Under the pieces are notes generated by a model. The model saw nothing but the letters and a program-made list of their open reading frames with translations, made no database searches and was not told where the DNA came from. Shown here in pieces: positions 31,588 to 44,094 of a stretch of 64,000 nt of DNA (its first letter is position 1; each line of letters opens with the position of its first letter). The stretch lies in NCBI GenBank assembly GCA_037783415.1, contig JAZGTN010000170.1, positions 1,593,501-1,657,500 of the forward strand, in the 5' to 3' direction. The position numbers were made by a program, and so were the translations under genes. The stretch comes from Leptasterias polaris. Taxonomy: Eukaryota; Echinodermata; Asteroidea; Forcipulatida; Asteriidae.

Positions 31588-33600
31588 CGACTCACGGATA
31601 GAGTGAGACTCTTTATCATTGGTCAAAAAAACTATTAGCATTAACTTGGTCGGCATGATGAATCTACCATCGATTGATTTGCCCTATAAACTCATCTCAA
31701 AACATTATTCGTTAACGTGGTTTTTAAACATACCCGTCAATAAAACATTGTACAAAATCGATCAAATTTGAATTGAATTTATTACTTCAGGTAAGTACTG
31801 AAATTATGATAACAGTAAACTAATTAGCATCATGTTACACGTCAGAACTACCTGCTTCTTTTAATCCAAGGTAGGCTTTGCACGTGATCAGTCACTACCA
31901 TTTTCAAGGATATTCCAATCATACTAAAACCATTTTAAAATGAATGTCAGAACAAATGAAATTATCTTTATAGCAATTAACACTTGTGACCCACCTGATT
32001 AATGCGGGCTAATAGTTCATCATCTTTACACGGTGATTATGGTTGTTCGCTTTGGTTGTTCACATGTCTGTACAACCTTAGTGTTTGGCTGAAGAGTGGC
32101 TCTAAGGTCAACACTCAGTTTTGTAATCCACTCATTTCCAGTAGAAAGAGTGCTTATCAAAATGGGGAAAATAAAATTATCTAATGTCAAGTCAAAATGT
32201 TGTAAAATGCCACCGTGTTCGTTACCCTTCTTGTGTACTTTTTGGGGATCAAAATTTCTTTTTCCCTTTTCAGGCCAAGAAATACTTTATAATCATCAAC
32301 CAAGCCTCGTTATTGCACCATGGGCTCCAAAAGCTGGCGGGAATGTCTATTTTTTTGTTTTAAAAATAAATGAAATTCAAAAGCTTTTCCCAGACCCCAG
32401 TAATGCAATACAATGATTGCACGTTAGTGATTATTTCGAAATAAACAAGTTTGCAAAAAAACATTACATAAGTTGAACAAAAAATACAGAGTGATGGGGA
32501 AAATACATTTTTGACAAAAATTCCCGCCTCAAAAAAAAAAATCGAAAAGATAAAAAAATGATGAAGAACTTGATGAAATGAACAAGTCAGGTAAGTTTCG
32601 AAAAAGTATCGCTTAAATCGTTTAAATTTTTCTTTCTGAAGGAAAGACTTCATATCATAACTGACTTCAAGCTCATTGCATATTCACAAAAGCATTGTTA
32701 GGCTGTTAATAAAGATGCTATATCCGTTTATGTTTGTTTTTGGTTGTGTAATTATTTGAACCGACAACTTTCATATACATTTTAAATAGCTATTTTCACT
32801 TATTCGTTATAAACTTCCAGTTAAGGTAATGCACGAAATATCCACAAAATTACAATTCATTTTTATCGCATCAATGATAACATTATTCAGCGCAGAGACC
32901 CGAAGTCAGCTTAGCTTTGATGCTTTTGTCGCAGCTCAACCAATTATTTCTTTAAATCGCCCTCTGTATCCCGGTTGTTGTAGAATATTGTTGGTTAGGG
33001 TTGGGTAAAATATTGTTGGCGACGACCCAGTAGTGGGTCTTAAACCAAAAATGCTAGCTGCCTCTTTCCAGGGCTGCAGGGCTGACCTTTATGCAAATTG
33101 CTGTTGCGGATCTTGGACCAATTGCAATTGTCAGGACAGATCCCAACATTACCTCACGTCCATTAACCATTTTTAAACGATTATGCTTCTTGCATGTATT
33201 TTGGGCGTCGTCCGTGGCATAGTGTGAACGTTTTGGGTTTTTTTTCGTATTGAAATAATTAGGCCGCCAAAACTGGTGGCCATTTTATTAGATTTTGCTT
33301 TCTCTAAGGCCCCAATTTATTTTTTTTGAGTTGCCCTCCGCGACCGACCCTAAAAATGCTGAAATCTCGGGTCGTTTTTTTTTTTTTTTTTTTTTTTTTC
33401 GTTACAAATTGTATGTGTTATAACGATTTATTTATTCCCAATAAGCTGAAACAAATTTGCAAAGCATAAATTTTACAGTAAACATGTAGGAGGTCGACAT
33501 TTTAAGTGCATTTTGTGTGCCACTAAACTCGTAGTCGTACGCAACGTGCCCGGCCATCTACGGTAGGGCCTACCTCGGATCGATCCCACGCAACATCGCA
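31588..33600. other. No gene seen; T-run
   Basis: AT-rich sequence with no recognised ORF. A T-run of about 30 lies at 33371-33401, preceded by CGACCGACCCTAAAAATGC. Similar GACCGACC-type sequence recurs near 35068-35085, which suggests repeat remnants. Confidence 0.45.
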
Positions 33601-33626
33601 CATGACATGAACTGCAGACAGAATGC

Positions 33627-33815
33627 TTGCATACACCCAAATTCGGACAGGCGATCGCATCGCTTGAGGATTCGCTGGTACCCAACACTTGTTTTGAGCG
33701 CGAGTACCAGATTGAATTGGCACACCTACTGTTCATTCCGCTGCATCGCATTGGTCAACACTTCGGGGCGCGCTCTTCCGGTTATGATAGCGACAATCCC
33801 CACCGCATAAGTTAA
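33627..33815 (+). other. Short unrecognised protein-like ORF
   Basis: The frame gives 62 residues (for example SLEDSLVPNTCFEREYQIEL, and FGARSSGYDSDNPHR before the stop) in a GC-richer patch of otherwise AT-rich DNA. It has no ATG start. A possible acceptor (GGACAG, about 33650) lies within it. It could be an exon fragment or a transposon remnant; I do not recognise the family. Confidence 0.25.
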
Positions 33816-33966
33816 ACAATATTTGCTTGGAATACGATACAAGTTTTTTGTTTTACTTTATTGTAAAGGCCTACAAATAGCAGATGTATTTGTTTTAATA
33901 ATGTTTTGTTTTTATAATGTTTTGTTTTCATTCTTTTAACTTTCTTTTTGAGTGGGCACTATTGCG

Positions 33967-34075
33967 ATTTTTTCGTGGGGGGGGGGGGGGGGGGGGGGCA
34001 CTGGACATTTGATGGGGGGCACGTGCCCCCCCCCAGGCCCCCCCCCCCCCCCCGTAGCTACGCCGCTGAGCCAGT
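33967..34075. repeat. G- and C-homopolymer runs at a probable DNA-transposon end
   Basis: About 22 G start at 33967, followed by GGGGGGCACGTGCCCC and two C-runs (34023-34053). The block ends in CGTAGCTACGCCGCTGAG. The reverse, CTCAGCGGCGTAGCTACG, resembles the CAGNGGCGTA-type termini of hAT-like transposons. The assignment is tentative. Confidence 0.4.
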
Positions 34076-34254
34076 TGCTTTTTTGCAGGTATATAGAACG
34101 GATACTTCCAGGGAAAACAACTTAGCTGGGCACTCCCAAATTACCCATGACTCAATCTACACGTTTTGAAATCTAATGAACCACCACATGTTGCGCATTG
34201 GCTTCGCATCATCCACGCAGTAGCAACATGCAAAATGTAGCACCACCAAGCTGA

Positions 34255-34862
34255 ATCCTTGGCCACACGTCCTGCCCATTTCTTTTTAAGCGATAACCAT
34301 TTCAAAGTGCATTCCCTACGGGCAGTCGGTTGTTTAAACCAGCTAAATGTGTTCACCTAGCTCTTAGTTTGCCTTGTGGGTTTTGGATGTTTAAACAAAT
34401 AACGTTTTAATAGGATATTTCAATCAATAATATTGTGCGACTTACTCCGAATTACTTTCCGTGATGTGTACCGGGCGCCGCCATTTTGGAATGATCCCAA
34501 TCATGGCAATCAAAATATGACGTCATTGGCCGGCGGGCTGTGGGCGGAGCGTATAAGTAAAGCAACCATTGAAATGTTCGCACACTCGCTCCGCCCACAG
34601 CCCGGCCGGCCGAAGACGTCGTACTTTGATTGGCATGATTGGGATCATTCCAAAATGGCGGCGCCCAGTACACATCACGGAAAGTAATTCGGAGTAAGTC
34701 GCACATTTATTGTTTGAATTATCTTTTTAAAAGGTTGTTTGTTTGAACATCCAAAACACACGAGGCAAGGGTGAACACATTTTGCTGGTTTAAACCGTAG
34801 AGAATGCGCTTTGAAATGGTTATAGCTTAAAAAGAAATGGGCGGGACGTGTGGCCAAGGATC
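34255..34862. mobile_element. About 608-bp fold-back element with roughly 300-bp arms
   Basis: The two halves are near-complementary around a centre near 34560: ATCCTTGGCCACACGTCC on the left against GGACGTGTGGCCAAGGAT on the right, and GTGCGACTTACTCCGAATTA against TAATTCGGAGTAAGTCGCAC. The inner arms include GATCCCAATCATGGCAATCA, GACGTC-type sequences and GGGCTGTGGGCGGAGCG. The mirrored 84-residue ORFs on both strands are a consequence of the palindrome. Confidence 0.92.
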
Positions 34863-35491
34863 CAGGAAAAAGTGTATAAAATGTTGAAATAAAAATGTTA
34901 AAAGATAATATGAAGTTGAATGATTCTTGTCTTTTCATTCTTTGTTTACTTCTGCACACTCTTCTAGTACAAGATCATTGTATATTGAAAGACATTGTAT
35001 TTGGGATTAGTTCTAATGCATTTTAACCTTCAAATGACAAAAAAACAAAAACAAAACAAAAAAAATCCCGACCGACCGACTCCTTCAAATATTTTTACTG
35101 TAGTGCAACTCAACAATTTTTCTTTTTGGCCTAATGTTTGGAAACTTTAAAGAAAAATAGTATCCCGATTAGAAAACATTGTCACTTCGGAATTATAGAG
35201 TTGTTGGTACACACCTTTGTATTTACTGTCCATGATACTCACTTATCGCTTCGTATTTGCTGAACTCATTCTAGCAAGGGTTCATCAGAGAGCAGTGGTG
35301 GTATGTGCGAACTGCGAGGCCGCCCTCTGTCGGCTTTGCGGGGCCCATCCGCTCAAGAATGCAAAGGCCCTGGGTTCCAAATCACGAGGTATTCAAACCG
35401 CGGATTTTTCTTCATAGGAATTGAAAAACACATCAGTGTAGGTGTATACCGATTGAAGTAGACAATGTTGTTATTTATTCCCGATTCAACC
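34863..35491. other. No gene seen
   Basis: A small plus-strand patch (about 35274-35416) reads VVCANCEAALCRLCGAHPL, a Cys-rich stretch inside a short frame without flanking splice evidence. It is not called a gene. Confidence 0.35.
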
Positions 35492-35730
35492 AGGGCCCAA
35501 TTTCATGGCCCTGCTTACCGCCGAATTCTGCGCTTACGATCACCATTCTCCGCTTACTGAGCAAGCGCCGAATTTCTGCGCAAGCTGTGTAAGCAAACGT
35601 AGAGTACGCAGGTGCACCAGCAAAAATTTGCTGCTAACCCGCGAAATTTGCTTGACGTAAGCGCGGAATTCCCTGCTTCCGTAAGCGTCGATTATTTGCT
35701 TACGGTAAGCAGAGCCATGAAATAGACCCT
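35492..35730. mobile_element. MITE related to the 18577 element
   Basis: The ends AGGGCCCAATTTCATGGC and the complement of AGGGTCTATTTCATGGC form inverted repeats, followed by CTGCTTACCG on both sides. The outer sequence resembles the 18577-18818 MITE (GGGCCAATTTCGTGG). It is diverged and no clear target duplication is visible. Confidence 0.75.
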
Positions 35731-38700
35731 TCCCATGAAATATGCCACGCATGCACATACACTATTGGTTGGCAAACGCCATAGAGATGTGCACTATAAG
35801 CAGACCTACAAACGCATCTGCATCACCCGACCATTGGCCCCATACAACAAACAGGCGCGATGTTCAATCATTTTGCCAAGCAAAATGTTAGTGCGCACGT
35901 GCGATGTGCAATTTACATATTTCGTGGGAAGGGTCTATTGGGCCCTGTTCTTCATTCAGACCACATTAACCCTTTCATTGAGCATACCACGTCATGATGC
36001 GCATGCGTCGGACATACACGATTAACAAAATATTGTATCAACGTTGACGAGGTAAAAGTGTTTTAACAACACACAATCAGATTGTATCTCAACAAATTGA
36101 AATAAAACTCTGTCGCTCATTGCAGATGGGTTTCTCGCCACAACAGGGTCAATTTATTTTACAATTTTACAACTAAAAATATTTTATAACGGTTTGCAAA
36201 CTATCTGAATTAAAAGTGTTGACAGCTTATGCTTGATGAATATGACATGAAATGAGTCATTATGATTAAACTAGTTGTTTCAAAGAGCTGCTTTAGTTTG
36301 CAAGGTTTTGTCGTAATATTTAGAATTGCTAGTTAGACGCACATCCAAACTAATATAACAGCTTCATCCAATAGCAAGGCTACAATATCATGTTTACATC
36401 TCCCACTTCAGATGCTCCACTGACGTCCAACCTCTGAACTTGGCAAATTTAATAAAACTATATGTCTATTTATTCGCTCAGTTTTTTTTGTGCAATCATC
36501 GAATAATCCGAGAGATAATTAGAAATTAGCTTCTACAAAAATGTAACCCATCGTGTGATGAAGAAAAGTGGAAAGGGGTGAGGTGCCTCATTGGAAAGGA
36601 TACATAGCATAAAGACATTTTGGGGCAAAAAATACATCAGCGAGATTTAAAAAACATGCTTACTATGGACACCGTCAGTGGAAGGTATAGTGTAAGAGAA
36701 ACAAGCTTTTTGGGGGGTTATTTATTAACATGATAGAGCCTGGCTGCCCGGGCATAACCAATGCGACAGATTCACTGCCTACCGCTAATGACAGCGGGCG
36801 CACTTTACGAACATCGCTGTGTATTGATATAGATAGTTACGGTACAGAGATACCCGTTTTCTTTGGTCACGTGGTTGTGCTTGGTGTCTATTTCGTTCCA
36901 GTCGTATAGCACAACCCAATGTGCAATCTAGTCTGCCACCCTGGACCGAAAATGGCTTCTAATCGCAAAATAGTCGCGGATTTCTGAACACCCAGTTCTG
37001 ACCTGGCTACAACTTTACGAGTACACTGTGATAGAAGTATGCTATTGAGTATATTGGGATATTTACATCTTGAGATAAGAATCAAGTACAAAAAGGTCTG
37101 CACATGTACACAACTCTTAATCGTATACATTTCAATTCCAAAGTGAACACTGTTCCCCCTTCTTTAGTTTTCTTTTCTGTATTCCACCATCAAGTAGATA
37201 TGAAGGGTTTTCAGTCAATGGGAGATTTTCACGTCACCAAAGTACACCCCGTATACGACACAGCACAAAAACAAGACTATAGAAAAGTTAGCTTCGCGTG
37301 TTGCTTGTTTCTTTATTATTTTGTTTGTTTTGTTGTTTTGGGGATGGGTGTTTATCTCTCACCTTGACTAAAGGCTAAAAAAAGGTAAGATTGGTAATAC
37401 ATATTAAATGAATGGAATTTTCGCAGGTCCAACCAAACTCTTTCAAAATATGGTAAGGAAATGTATGTTTGTTTGTTTGTCTGTTTGTTGGGTTGTTGGG
37501 GTGTTTGTTTGTTTGTTTGTTTGTTTCTTTCTTTCTTTCTTTCTTTCTTTGTTTTTTTCAAAGGAAATGTTATATAATTTCCCAAGCTCTAATTCTGCAG
37601 TGTAAGGTGGAGGAAGAGGCTAGGGGTGTTGAATTCTATTAGAGAGGAAGAAAACGTTTTCTGAATCGCACATAGTGCACATTGTGTTCAATGCGTACAG
37701 GTTTAAACGCTTAAAGGTTAAACCGGGGAGGTGACAACCAGGGGCGCAGTGTTGTGGAAGTCACAGTCCACACCCGTCAGTGAAATACCATACGATCACA
37801 CGACGGCATAGGATTTGTGGCTCCCAATGATACGACTGCCAGATCGGATCGAGTCTGGTGTCATCGTTGAAATCCAACGCCATATCCCCGTATCGACCCC
37901 AAAATCTCCACAACCTCCTTGCAAGTCACTCACATGATTATGTAGCCCTTCTACAATAATATTCTAGATGACCGTATGGTTTCAAATAGGGTACGAGAGG
38001 CTGTAACAACGTGGTACCATTATGCAGGCCGCTGTGGCAGGAGATTCTGTCCCCGTACGACGGACTGTCTACAGACTTCTTCTGACAGCGCCCTCTTTGG
38101 ATAAACCTCATTCAGCCCATGTTAGTTTCCCAACGGGGACAGAATCTCCGGGGGACAGATTTCGCTTTGACACCGGCTCCATTTTGTAGCCCAAAATGTA
38201 GGACTTTGCTATTTTTCCTTCTGCATGTTAATCGCAGGATGCTCTTTATTGCTTGTTTGGTCTAAGAAAGGTTTAACTAGATGTGGTGAGGGGAAAATAG
38301 GATGGTCTTACTAATGGTTAGCATACAATGTCTTTTTAACAGAATTGCATGTTGAAAAAACCCTACAACCAGAACTTTAAATTAGCAAGTTAGTTGCTTG
38401 TGTCTTGTCAAGATTCTATGCCCACTTCATTAGGGCTGGGAGAATAATCAATTTGGCATTTTATTAAACAATTTTATCTGTACATTATTAGCTACCAAAG
38501 TTTAGGCGAAGAGGCACTTTAAAAGTGTTATATCACTGAACTATCAATATGACAACAATGAAATCTATGAATTGACAGCGTCACTTTCTGCATAGCACCT
38601 CGGGTATCATCATTTCTCTCGACAATCGGTTTGGTCATCATTTTTATTTACCCTACCAGTATTAAAGTACTACTAGGTATTTGCATACTATTGTGTTTAC

Positions 38701-38950
38701 TGTAATCGTTGCGATGGTAGTAAGCATTGCTTATTGTACTAGTAAACGCTTCATTACAACAAATCAGGTCACATCTACGAAAATCTAAATCAGAGTATTA
38801 TGTGGAGCATTCTTAGTTACAACAAATTAAAAATAATACTATCGTTTGTGAAAAATATTAAATGAATACTGTGGTTATACATATAGCTACAAGTCTTTCA
38901 GCGTTAAAATTAAAGTCTACTGTTTTTGTATATGAAATTTCCCCTTTCTG
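35731..38950. other. No gene seen; GTTT/CTTT microsatellite and small inverted repeat
   Basis: A GTTT run followed by CTTT lies at 37462-37552. A 15-bp inverted repeat (GATTCTGTCCCCGT at 38042, ACGGGGACAGAATC at 38134) flanks about 80 bp. The stretch from about 38150 to 38960 is probably 3' UTR of the Kelch-like gene; AATAAA on the minus strand at 38648-38643 is a candidate poly(A) signal about 315 bp past the stop. Confidence 0.45.
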
Positions 38951-38963
38951 TGGGTGACTGACT

Positions 38964-41309
38964 TTAAGAGTTTTTGTTCAGACGTGCCAAGACACAGTAA
39001 AAAGGTGGTTGTAAGTTCGGCCATTCACTTTTGTCTTCGACCCAAGAGAAGTTCTCAACATCAAGTCGATATACTTTGCTCTGTATCACTCCGGATGATT
39101 CCTCCCCAGTATCACCACCAAACACGTAAAGTCTCCCGTTGTAGTTGACCGCACAGTAATTCACCTTACCCTCCGGTAGCTCTGGGCCGAATCTCCACTC
39201 ATTACGGTCGGGGTTGAAGATCTCCACGGACTTCAACATGTTTTCAGGTTGTTTCTCACCGAGGGCTACGCTACCTCCAAGCAAGTAGATTTCTCGGTTC
39301 AGGACGGCAATCCCTGAACTCGTACGTGGCAGAATCATGGTATTAAGGGAAGTCCATGAGTCAAAGCGTGGGTTATAACATTGGACATTGTCTAAGATAG
39401 TGTCGTTAGTCTCACCTCCCAAGGCGTAGAGCTTCCCACCAACAGCAGCGATGCAGTGACTCCTGGCGGCTTGAAGCATTGGTGTGACTTGACGCCAGAC
39501 GTTGGTATTGGTGTTGTAGCACTCCATGCTATTCAGGATCCCGTCCGTGCTGGCTCCACCACTTGCATAGATCATACCGTCCAGTACGGCCATGCTGAAA
39601 TAATTGCGTGGGATATTCATTGCACCACGCGGTAGCCATTTCTTGTCAAAGTGATCGTATTGGAACAGGCCTCCACGACGCTGGGCGAAGCGTCTGCTGC
39701 CGCTAAACTCTTGCGGCGACCGACCAGCGACGAAGAGGTTGTTTTCCCCGGAGACGACACATTCAGCGTACTCTATCATATCGGGTAGTGGCTTGATTCT
39801 GTACAGGTCCGTCGCCCACGTCTCTGGTATGGATTCCGTATGATGTGTGAGGAAGACGAACATGTCCTTGACAGGCATCCCTCTCCTGGTGTTTGTGTTC
39901 AACTTGGTGAGGTCCAAGTCCTGACGGCGATCTCTCAGAACGTGGTACTGAAGGGCAGCGTCGATCAGATGCTGCACTGACTTATTATGGACGATAAGTC
40001 GATCCCTCTCTACGACGTCGTGAATGTAGTATGGGCTTATTAGAGCAAATCTCACATGGCTAATGACGTCAAAAAGATCACCACGTCTGTTGTCGAGATC
40101 GTCCCTGACCCAAGCGATCGAAGCTTCATACAATGTCTCTTCTTGATCGACATTGAGGTCGTCGCGGCTCAAAAGGTCAATCAGTTGATCTTTGCTGAGC
40201 TGTAGGAACTCTTCTTCTTTACAGACTTCAGTGAAGTTATCACTGATCAAGTCGATGGAAAGCTCCTGCAGACGAGCACAGTCATGGGCAACGGCAAAAA
40301 AGTAAATTCCGATGCAGTTTGACATAGTCACGTGTCTTTCCAAGAAGTGTGCGCATGCGTCTCGAAGGCTATCCATTTGGAACATGTTGACCGCCAGAAG
40401 GAGGCCCTGTACGTTATCTTCATTAATCTCAATAGTTGTAGTGTAGATATAGTCTAAGACGAGACGTAATGAAGGAGTATCCACCACACCTATGCTTATC
40501 CTCTCTTGTCTACTCTCTGCTAGATCTGCAGTGAACATGGCTTGGAAGTAGGGACTAGAAGAGGCCAGGACACAACGATGACACGGGAACTCTTCGTCAC
40601 CCACACAGAGAACAACATCTACCAACTGTCTATCCTTATAAAGCGCCTGCAACCCCGAAACGAGGGTGGCCGTTTGCTTTTCATCTGTGAATTTATACTT
40701 GTCTGGGAAACTGCCGAGTGAGCTTTGCCGCGAAATGGTCTTAGATGTGTTGCCCTCACGAGAGGGTTTTTTCTCCAACACGGGCTTCGCTGTAAAGGTT
40801 GTAGCTACACCAGTAGTGTATGGTGACGAAGCTCTTCCCCTGGGTTCCACGCTGTAGGAACCCACCCCGGATGCGGTACCGTAAGCGGTATTAGATCGAT
40901 CTCCGTAGCTCGAGGTTGAGCCTGTGTACTGAGACGCTGTACTGGATGGATTCATATAGCTGGAACCCGAAGATGGATACTGTGCAGCAGTACTTGATGC
41001 GATGGGGTACGTCGATGCAGTTACCGATGCCCGGGCCGTCAATGGAGAAGCCGTACCAGAGGACGACTCCGCGGGTGTGGTGTGAGTCGATGAAGAGGAC
41101 GTCCCGGTCACACTGGGGGTATTGGCGGCTAACCCTTCAGAGCGAGTGAGCGAACGACGAGGGTCAGTTCGAGGACGATATGGTGACATGCTGTAGTCTT
41201 CACTCAGGTCTCGCAACGAGGAAGCAAGGGCTTCCAGTGTATTGGGGTCCATGCTTCTGGGCCTATTATTTTTATCCATCGAGGGTGATCGTCTGGTGTG
41301 GATAGACAT
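38964..41309 (-). CDS. Kelch-like protein (BTB-BACK-Kelch)
   Basis: The single coding exon gives 781 residues from an ATG at 41309-41307. A Ser/Thr/Tyr-rich, probably disordered N-terminus (1-205) is followed by a BTB domain (about 212-325; DRQLVDVVL, then FPCHRCVLASSSPYFQAMF), a BACK domain (about 330-432; NCIGIYFFAV, then FEC-like ALISPYYI) and Kelch repeats (about 520-775; Gly-Gly pairs in YASGGAS, YALGGET, YLLGGSV and YVFGGDT). Kelch-like proteins usually pair cullin-3 (through BTB/BACK) with a substrate held by the Kelch propeller, for ubiquitination. Typical family members are about 570-640 residues; the N-terminal extension explains the extra length. A splice acceptor (TTTTTGCAG) ends at 41391, so the exon begins at 41390 with an 81-bp leader. 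The family member is not identified. Confidence 0.95.
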   Translation of the reverse strand: MSIHTRRSPSMDKNNRPRSMDPNTLEALASSLRDLSEDYSMSPYRPRTDPRRSLTRSEGLAANTPSVTGTSSSSTHTTPAESSSGTASPLTARASVTASTYPIASSTAAQYPSSGSSYMNPSSTASQYTGSTSSYGDRSNTAYGTASGVGSYSVEPRGRASSPYTTGVATTFTAKPVLEKKPSREGNTSKTISRQSSLGSFPDKYKFTDEKQTATLVSGLQALYKDRQLVDVVLCVGDEEFPCHRCVLASSSPYFQAMFTADLAESRQERISIGVVDTPSLRLVLDYIYTTTIEINEDNVQGLLLAVNMFQMDSLRDACAHFLERHVTMSNCIGIYFFAVAHDCARLQELSIDLISDNFTEVCKEEEFLQLSKDQLIDLLSRDDLNVDQEETLYEASIAWVRDDLDNRRGDLFDVISHVRFALISPYYIHDVVERDRLIVHNKSVQHLIDAALQYHVLRDRRQDLDLTKLNTNTRRGMPVKDMFVFLTHHTESIPETWATDLYRIKPLPDMIEYAECVVSGENNLFVAGRSPQEFSGSRRFAQRRGGLFQYDHFDKKWLPRGAMNIPRNYFSMAVLDGMIYASGGASTDGILNSMECYNTNTNVWRQVTPMLQAARSHCIAAVGGKLYALGGETNDTILDNVQCYNPRFDSWTSLNTMILPRTSSGIAVLNREIYLLGGSVALGEKQPENMLKSVEIFNPDRNEWRFGPELPEGKVNYCAVNYNGRLYVFGGDTGEESSGVIQSKVYRLDVENFSWVEDKSEWPNLQPPFYCVLARLNKNS

Positions 41310-41390
41310 CCAGAAATGGGTTCCTCCAGTATGGAAAGACTATAGTGAAGCTTTTCCGTTGGAAACCTCCCCAAAGTGAACAGCAGGGCT

Positions 41391-41756
41391 CTGCAAAAAG
41401 ACATAATAAAATATACATTTAATAAACTTGAAGTTCAACTCTCCTGTGTTTTTGAAAATACACACATCATTTTTTATGAATACAGTTTCAATCTTTATCA
41501 AAACAACTGTTAACATTAACATTGAAACAAAATTTAAACTTAGGACGAGGATGCTATTTTGTTTTTAATTTTCCTTTTTTTCAGAAACCCCATTTGCCAA
41601 TCACGCCCGAATTTGTGCAACCATTTACGTAGGTATTAACGATTAAATGATATGTTGACTCCGTTAATAGTTATAATGTTATACTTGTTCACCTGACCCC
41701 CAACCCCTTTAGCTGCCTAAGCAGATATATTGCTTAACAAATGTCTATCAGCAAAA
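41391..41756 (-). other. Intron upstream of the Kelch-like coding exon
   Basis: A minus-strand 3' splice site (polypyrimidine, then TTTTTGCAG) lies at its lower edge. No coding signal is present. Confidence 0.6.
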
Positions 41757-42088
41757 TTAAGAAGGATACCGGTCAGAGATTGTACCTGTGACATAACATT
41801 TGTGTGCTGGTATCCTGATCCTGCCTGGTAAACCCTATTTTTGTGCTTGGCCACCTGTGCTTATGCAACTGTATAAAATTGTACCCATGGCTCTCTTTCA
41901 CAGAGTTACTATTAAAAAGCAGAAGTTATTTCCAAAAAATTGTCTACTTCGCAAAAACAAAGCAGGATACCAGTCACAGATGGTTCCTTTGACATAGTAT
42001 TTTTGTTGGTATCCTGATCTTCTGATAAGCATTATTCTGTTGTGCTGTGCTAATATTTTAACTTATGCAGCTCTATAAAGTATAGTCC
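41757..42088. repeat. Diverged direct duplication, about 200-bp offset
   Basis: Two copies share AGGATACC, GGTATCCTGATC, TTATGCA and TATAAA in the same order (41757-41884 and 41957-42088). They could be an old tandem duplication or two insertions of one repeat. Confidence 0.7.
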
Positions 42089-43787
42089 GAAATCTATTAA
42101 ATGTATCACTCTGAAAATGTGTACAGTGTGCAAGGAGTTCATACGATAACTCCAGTTGACTACACTAATTTGTTGTTCCCATCCCAGTAACTTTTTTTCT
42201 TTCTTTTATACATTTCTACTTAAAAATAAAAGTATTTAGTTGAGGAGATAGACCGTTCCTTGTTTTAGGGTTTCCATAGTTCCACCAAGATTGCAAATAG
42301 GCTCAAAACTAATGATATTTATGATATTTATTCACATAAATATATTGGTTAAACATTTTATATAAAAAAACACCCTATAAATTTTTGTATTCATTTCATA
42401 CGAAGCATTTTTTGTCGGTTGAACAAAGACTGATAATAATTTTATGTATATATATATATATATAAAATTAGTAGGGTAGATGGCCTTAGCTTTCGATCCA
42501 AACTGGACCTTCTTCAGAGGCATATATAATAATTCACGGGTTATATATATATTTTTTTTTCAATCAAATGATATCTGTATTATAATAATATAACGACTTT
42601 AGTCAGACTCTGCAATTTCTTTTTCCGCTTAATTGAGTTCACAACTTTCCTGGAAGATATGTTTAGCCCCTATACATGTATATTAGTGGTGCAAATGTTA
42701 TATACTTGCTCTGTTCTTTATTTCTTTCTATAGTCCGCACTTTTAAAATGTTGTATCTACCTGCACGGCTTTCTTAAAAAGAGCGACTTTGCGGTTTTTT
42801 CCCATGTGTTTTCTATTGTCTCTTTTTTCTTTAATCTTTCCTGTTAAAACCATTGTGGGCTAACCCCTGCCAAAAAAAAACACAAGTACAGTTCATATAC
42901 CTAAAAAAAGTAATCCGCTTTATTGTTATTCAAAGCGGCCAAATCAAGTCATGTAACAACATTCCTAGCTTTATTTTACTAGTATAGACGTTTGCATTAT
43001 TACGTAAACGAGCTGTTTTCCCCCAAATACTTTTGTGCTTCGGACGTGCATCGCTTGCCGTAGTATGGTATACATAGTGGACATCGTTGAAAGCGTCTTG
43101 GTGCTGTCTAGCACATGATTACACCTGGAACTTTAACGTCGCGATTCTGAACGTTGTACTTGACACGATTTATTTTATTTTTAACAAAAGGCGTGTAAAA
43201 TTAGCACAATATTATAGAACTGAACCAAATTTCCGTGAGCAGAGCTATGTAATGCGAATGTTGTTAGTGGATATAATCAAATAATTGATAAACATATCAG
43301 TGGAAAGACTTGAGTCTATGGAACAAGTTAACGCGTGATGATGTGGCAGCAGATGAGACAACTTTGATTTGGGAGTTAAAGATCTATGGATCGTGTTTTT
43401 TAACAAAAAGCAAGGTCCTTGCTGTATGGCTCTGGGATGTTCGTCTATGGCTCTAACTGGTCGTCATACATAAGCTACGAAGGGGAAGAAACGGTAAGCG
43501 AAGATCTAAACCCCACTTTCCTCCCCGTTTTCTAGCACCCCACCTCTCATGTACAGGGTAATTGACTGATAACTTGTTGATGTTGTCTACTAACTGTACT
43601 GCTTCGATTGGTGATGTCACAAGATGTCTTTGATTTAGATTTTCTTTCATGCATAATGGTCGCAGCCAATGATGCTGATGCGCTGCTGTTGTGTCTCTAT
43701 TATCTTTGGAGTTTTCCCGTGGTTGTGTTAAAGTTATTATGTTGTCATGCTTTCCTTAATCAATTAACACACGACCGCGATTTACCA
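42089..43787. other. No gene seen; TA microsatellite
   Basis: AT-rich sequence with a TA run at about 42446-42465. No ORF with motifs. Confidence 0.5.
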
Positions 43788-44094
43788 TTAAAGGGACACA
43801 CCGGTTACCTGTTTACGTAATTCAGTCATGTTGAATCAAAGACAATTATTTCAAGATGGTTTTTATATTTTTTTTATACAAAAATATCACGTAATTAACG
43901 AGAAATTACCGAAAAAAACAAAAGCGGTCAAAGGTCACCGTATACGCTTTACCAGCCGTTGCAAGTGTCAAATTTACGGGATACATACTGTGCAATGTTG
44001 CAAGTAGACTGGTGCTCTGTTTATGTTTTACTACGACAAGGCATGAGGATCCAGTCCAAGTTATCCATCTGATAGTGTGTATAAACAACGGACA

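Noticed and set aside
34433..34706. Matching 84-residue ORFs on opposite strands
   Set aside because: They arise because the DNA is a near-perfect palindrome; no gene signal remains.
37408..37605. ORFs rich in Phe/Val/Cys or Lys/Gln
   Set aside because: They are translations of a GTTT/CTTT microsatellite.
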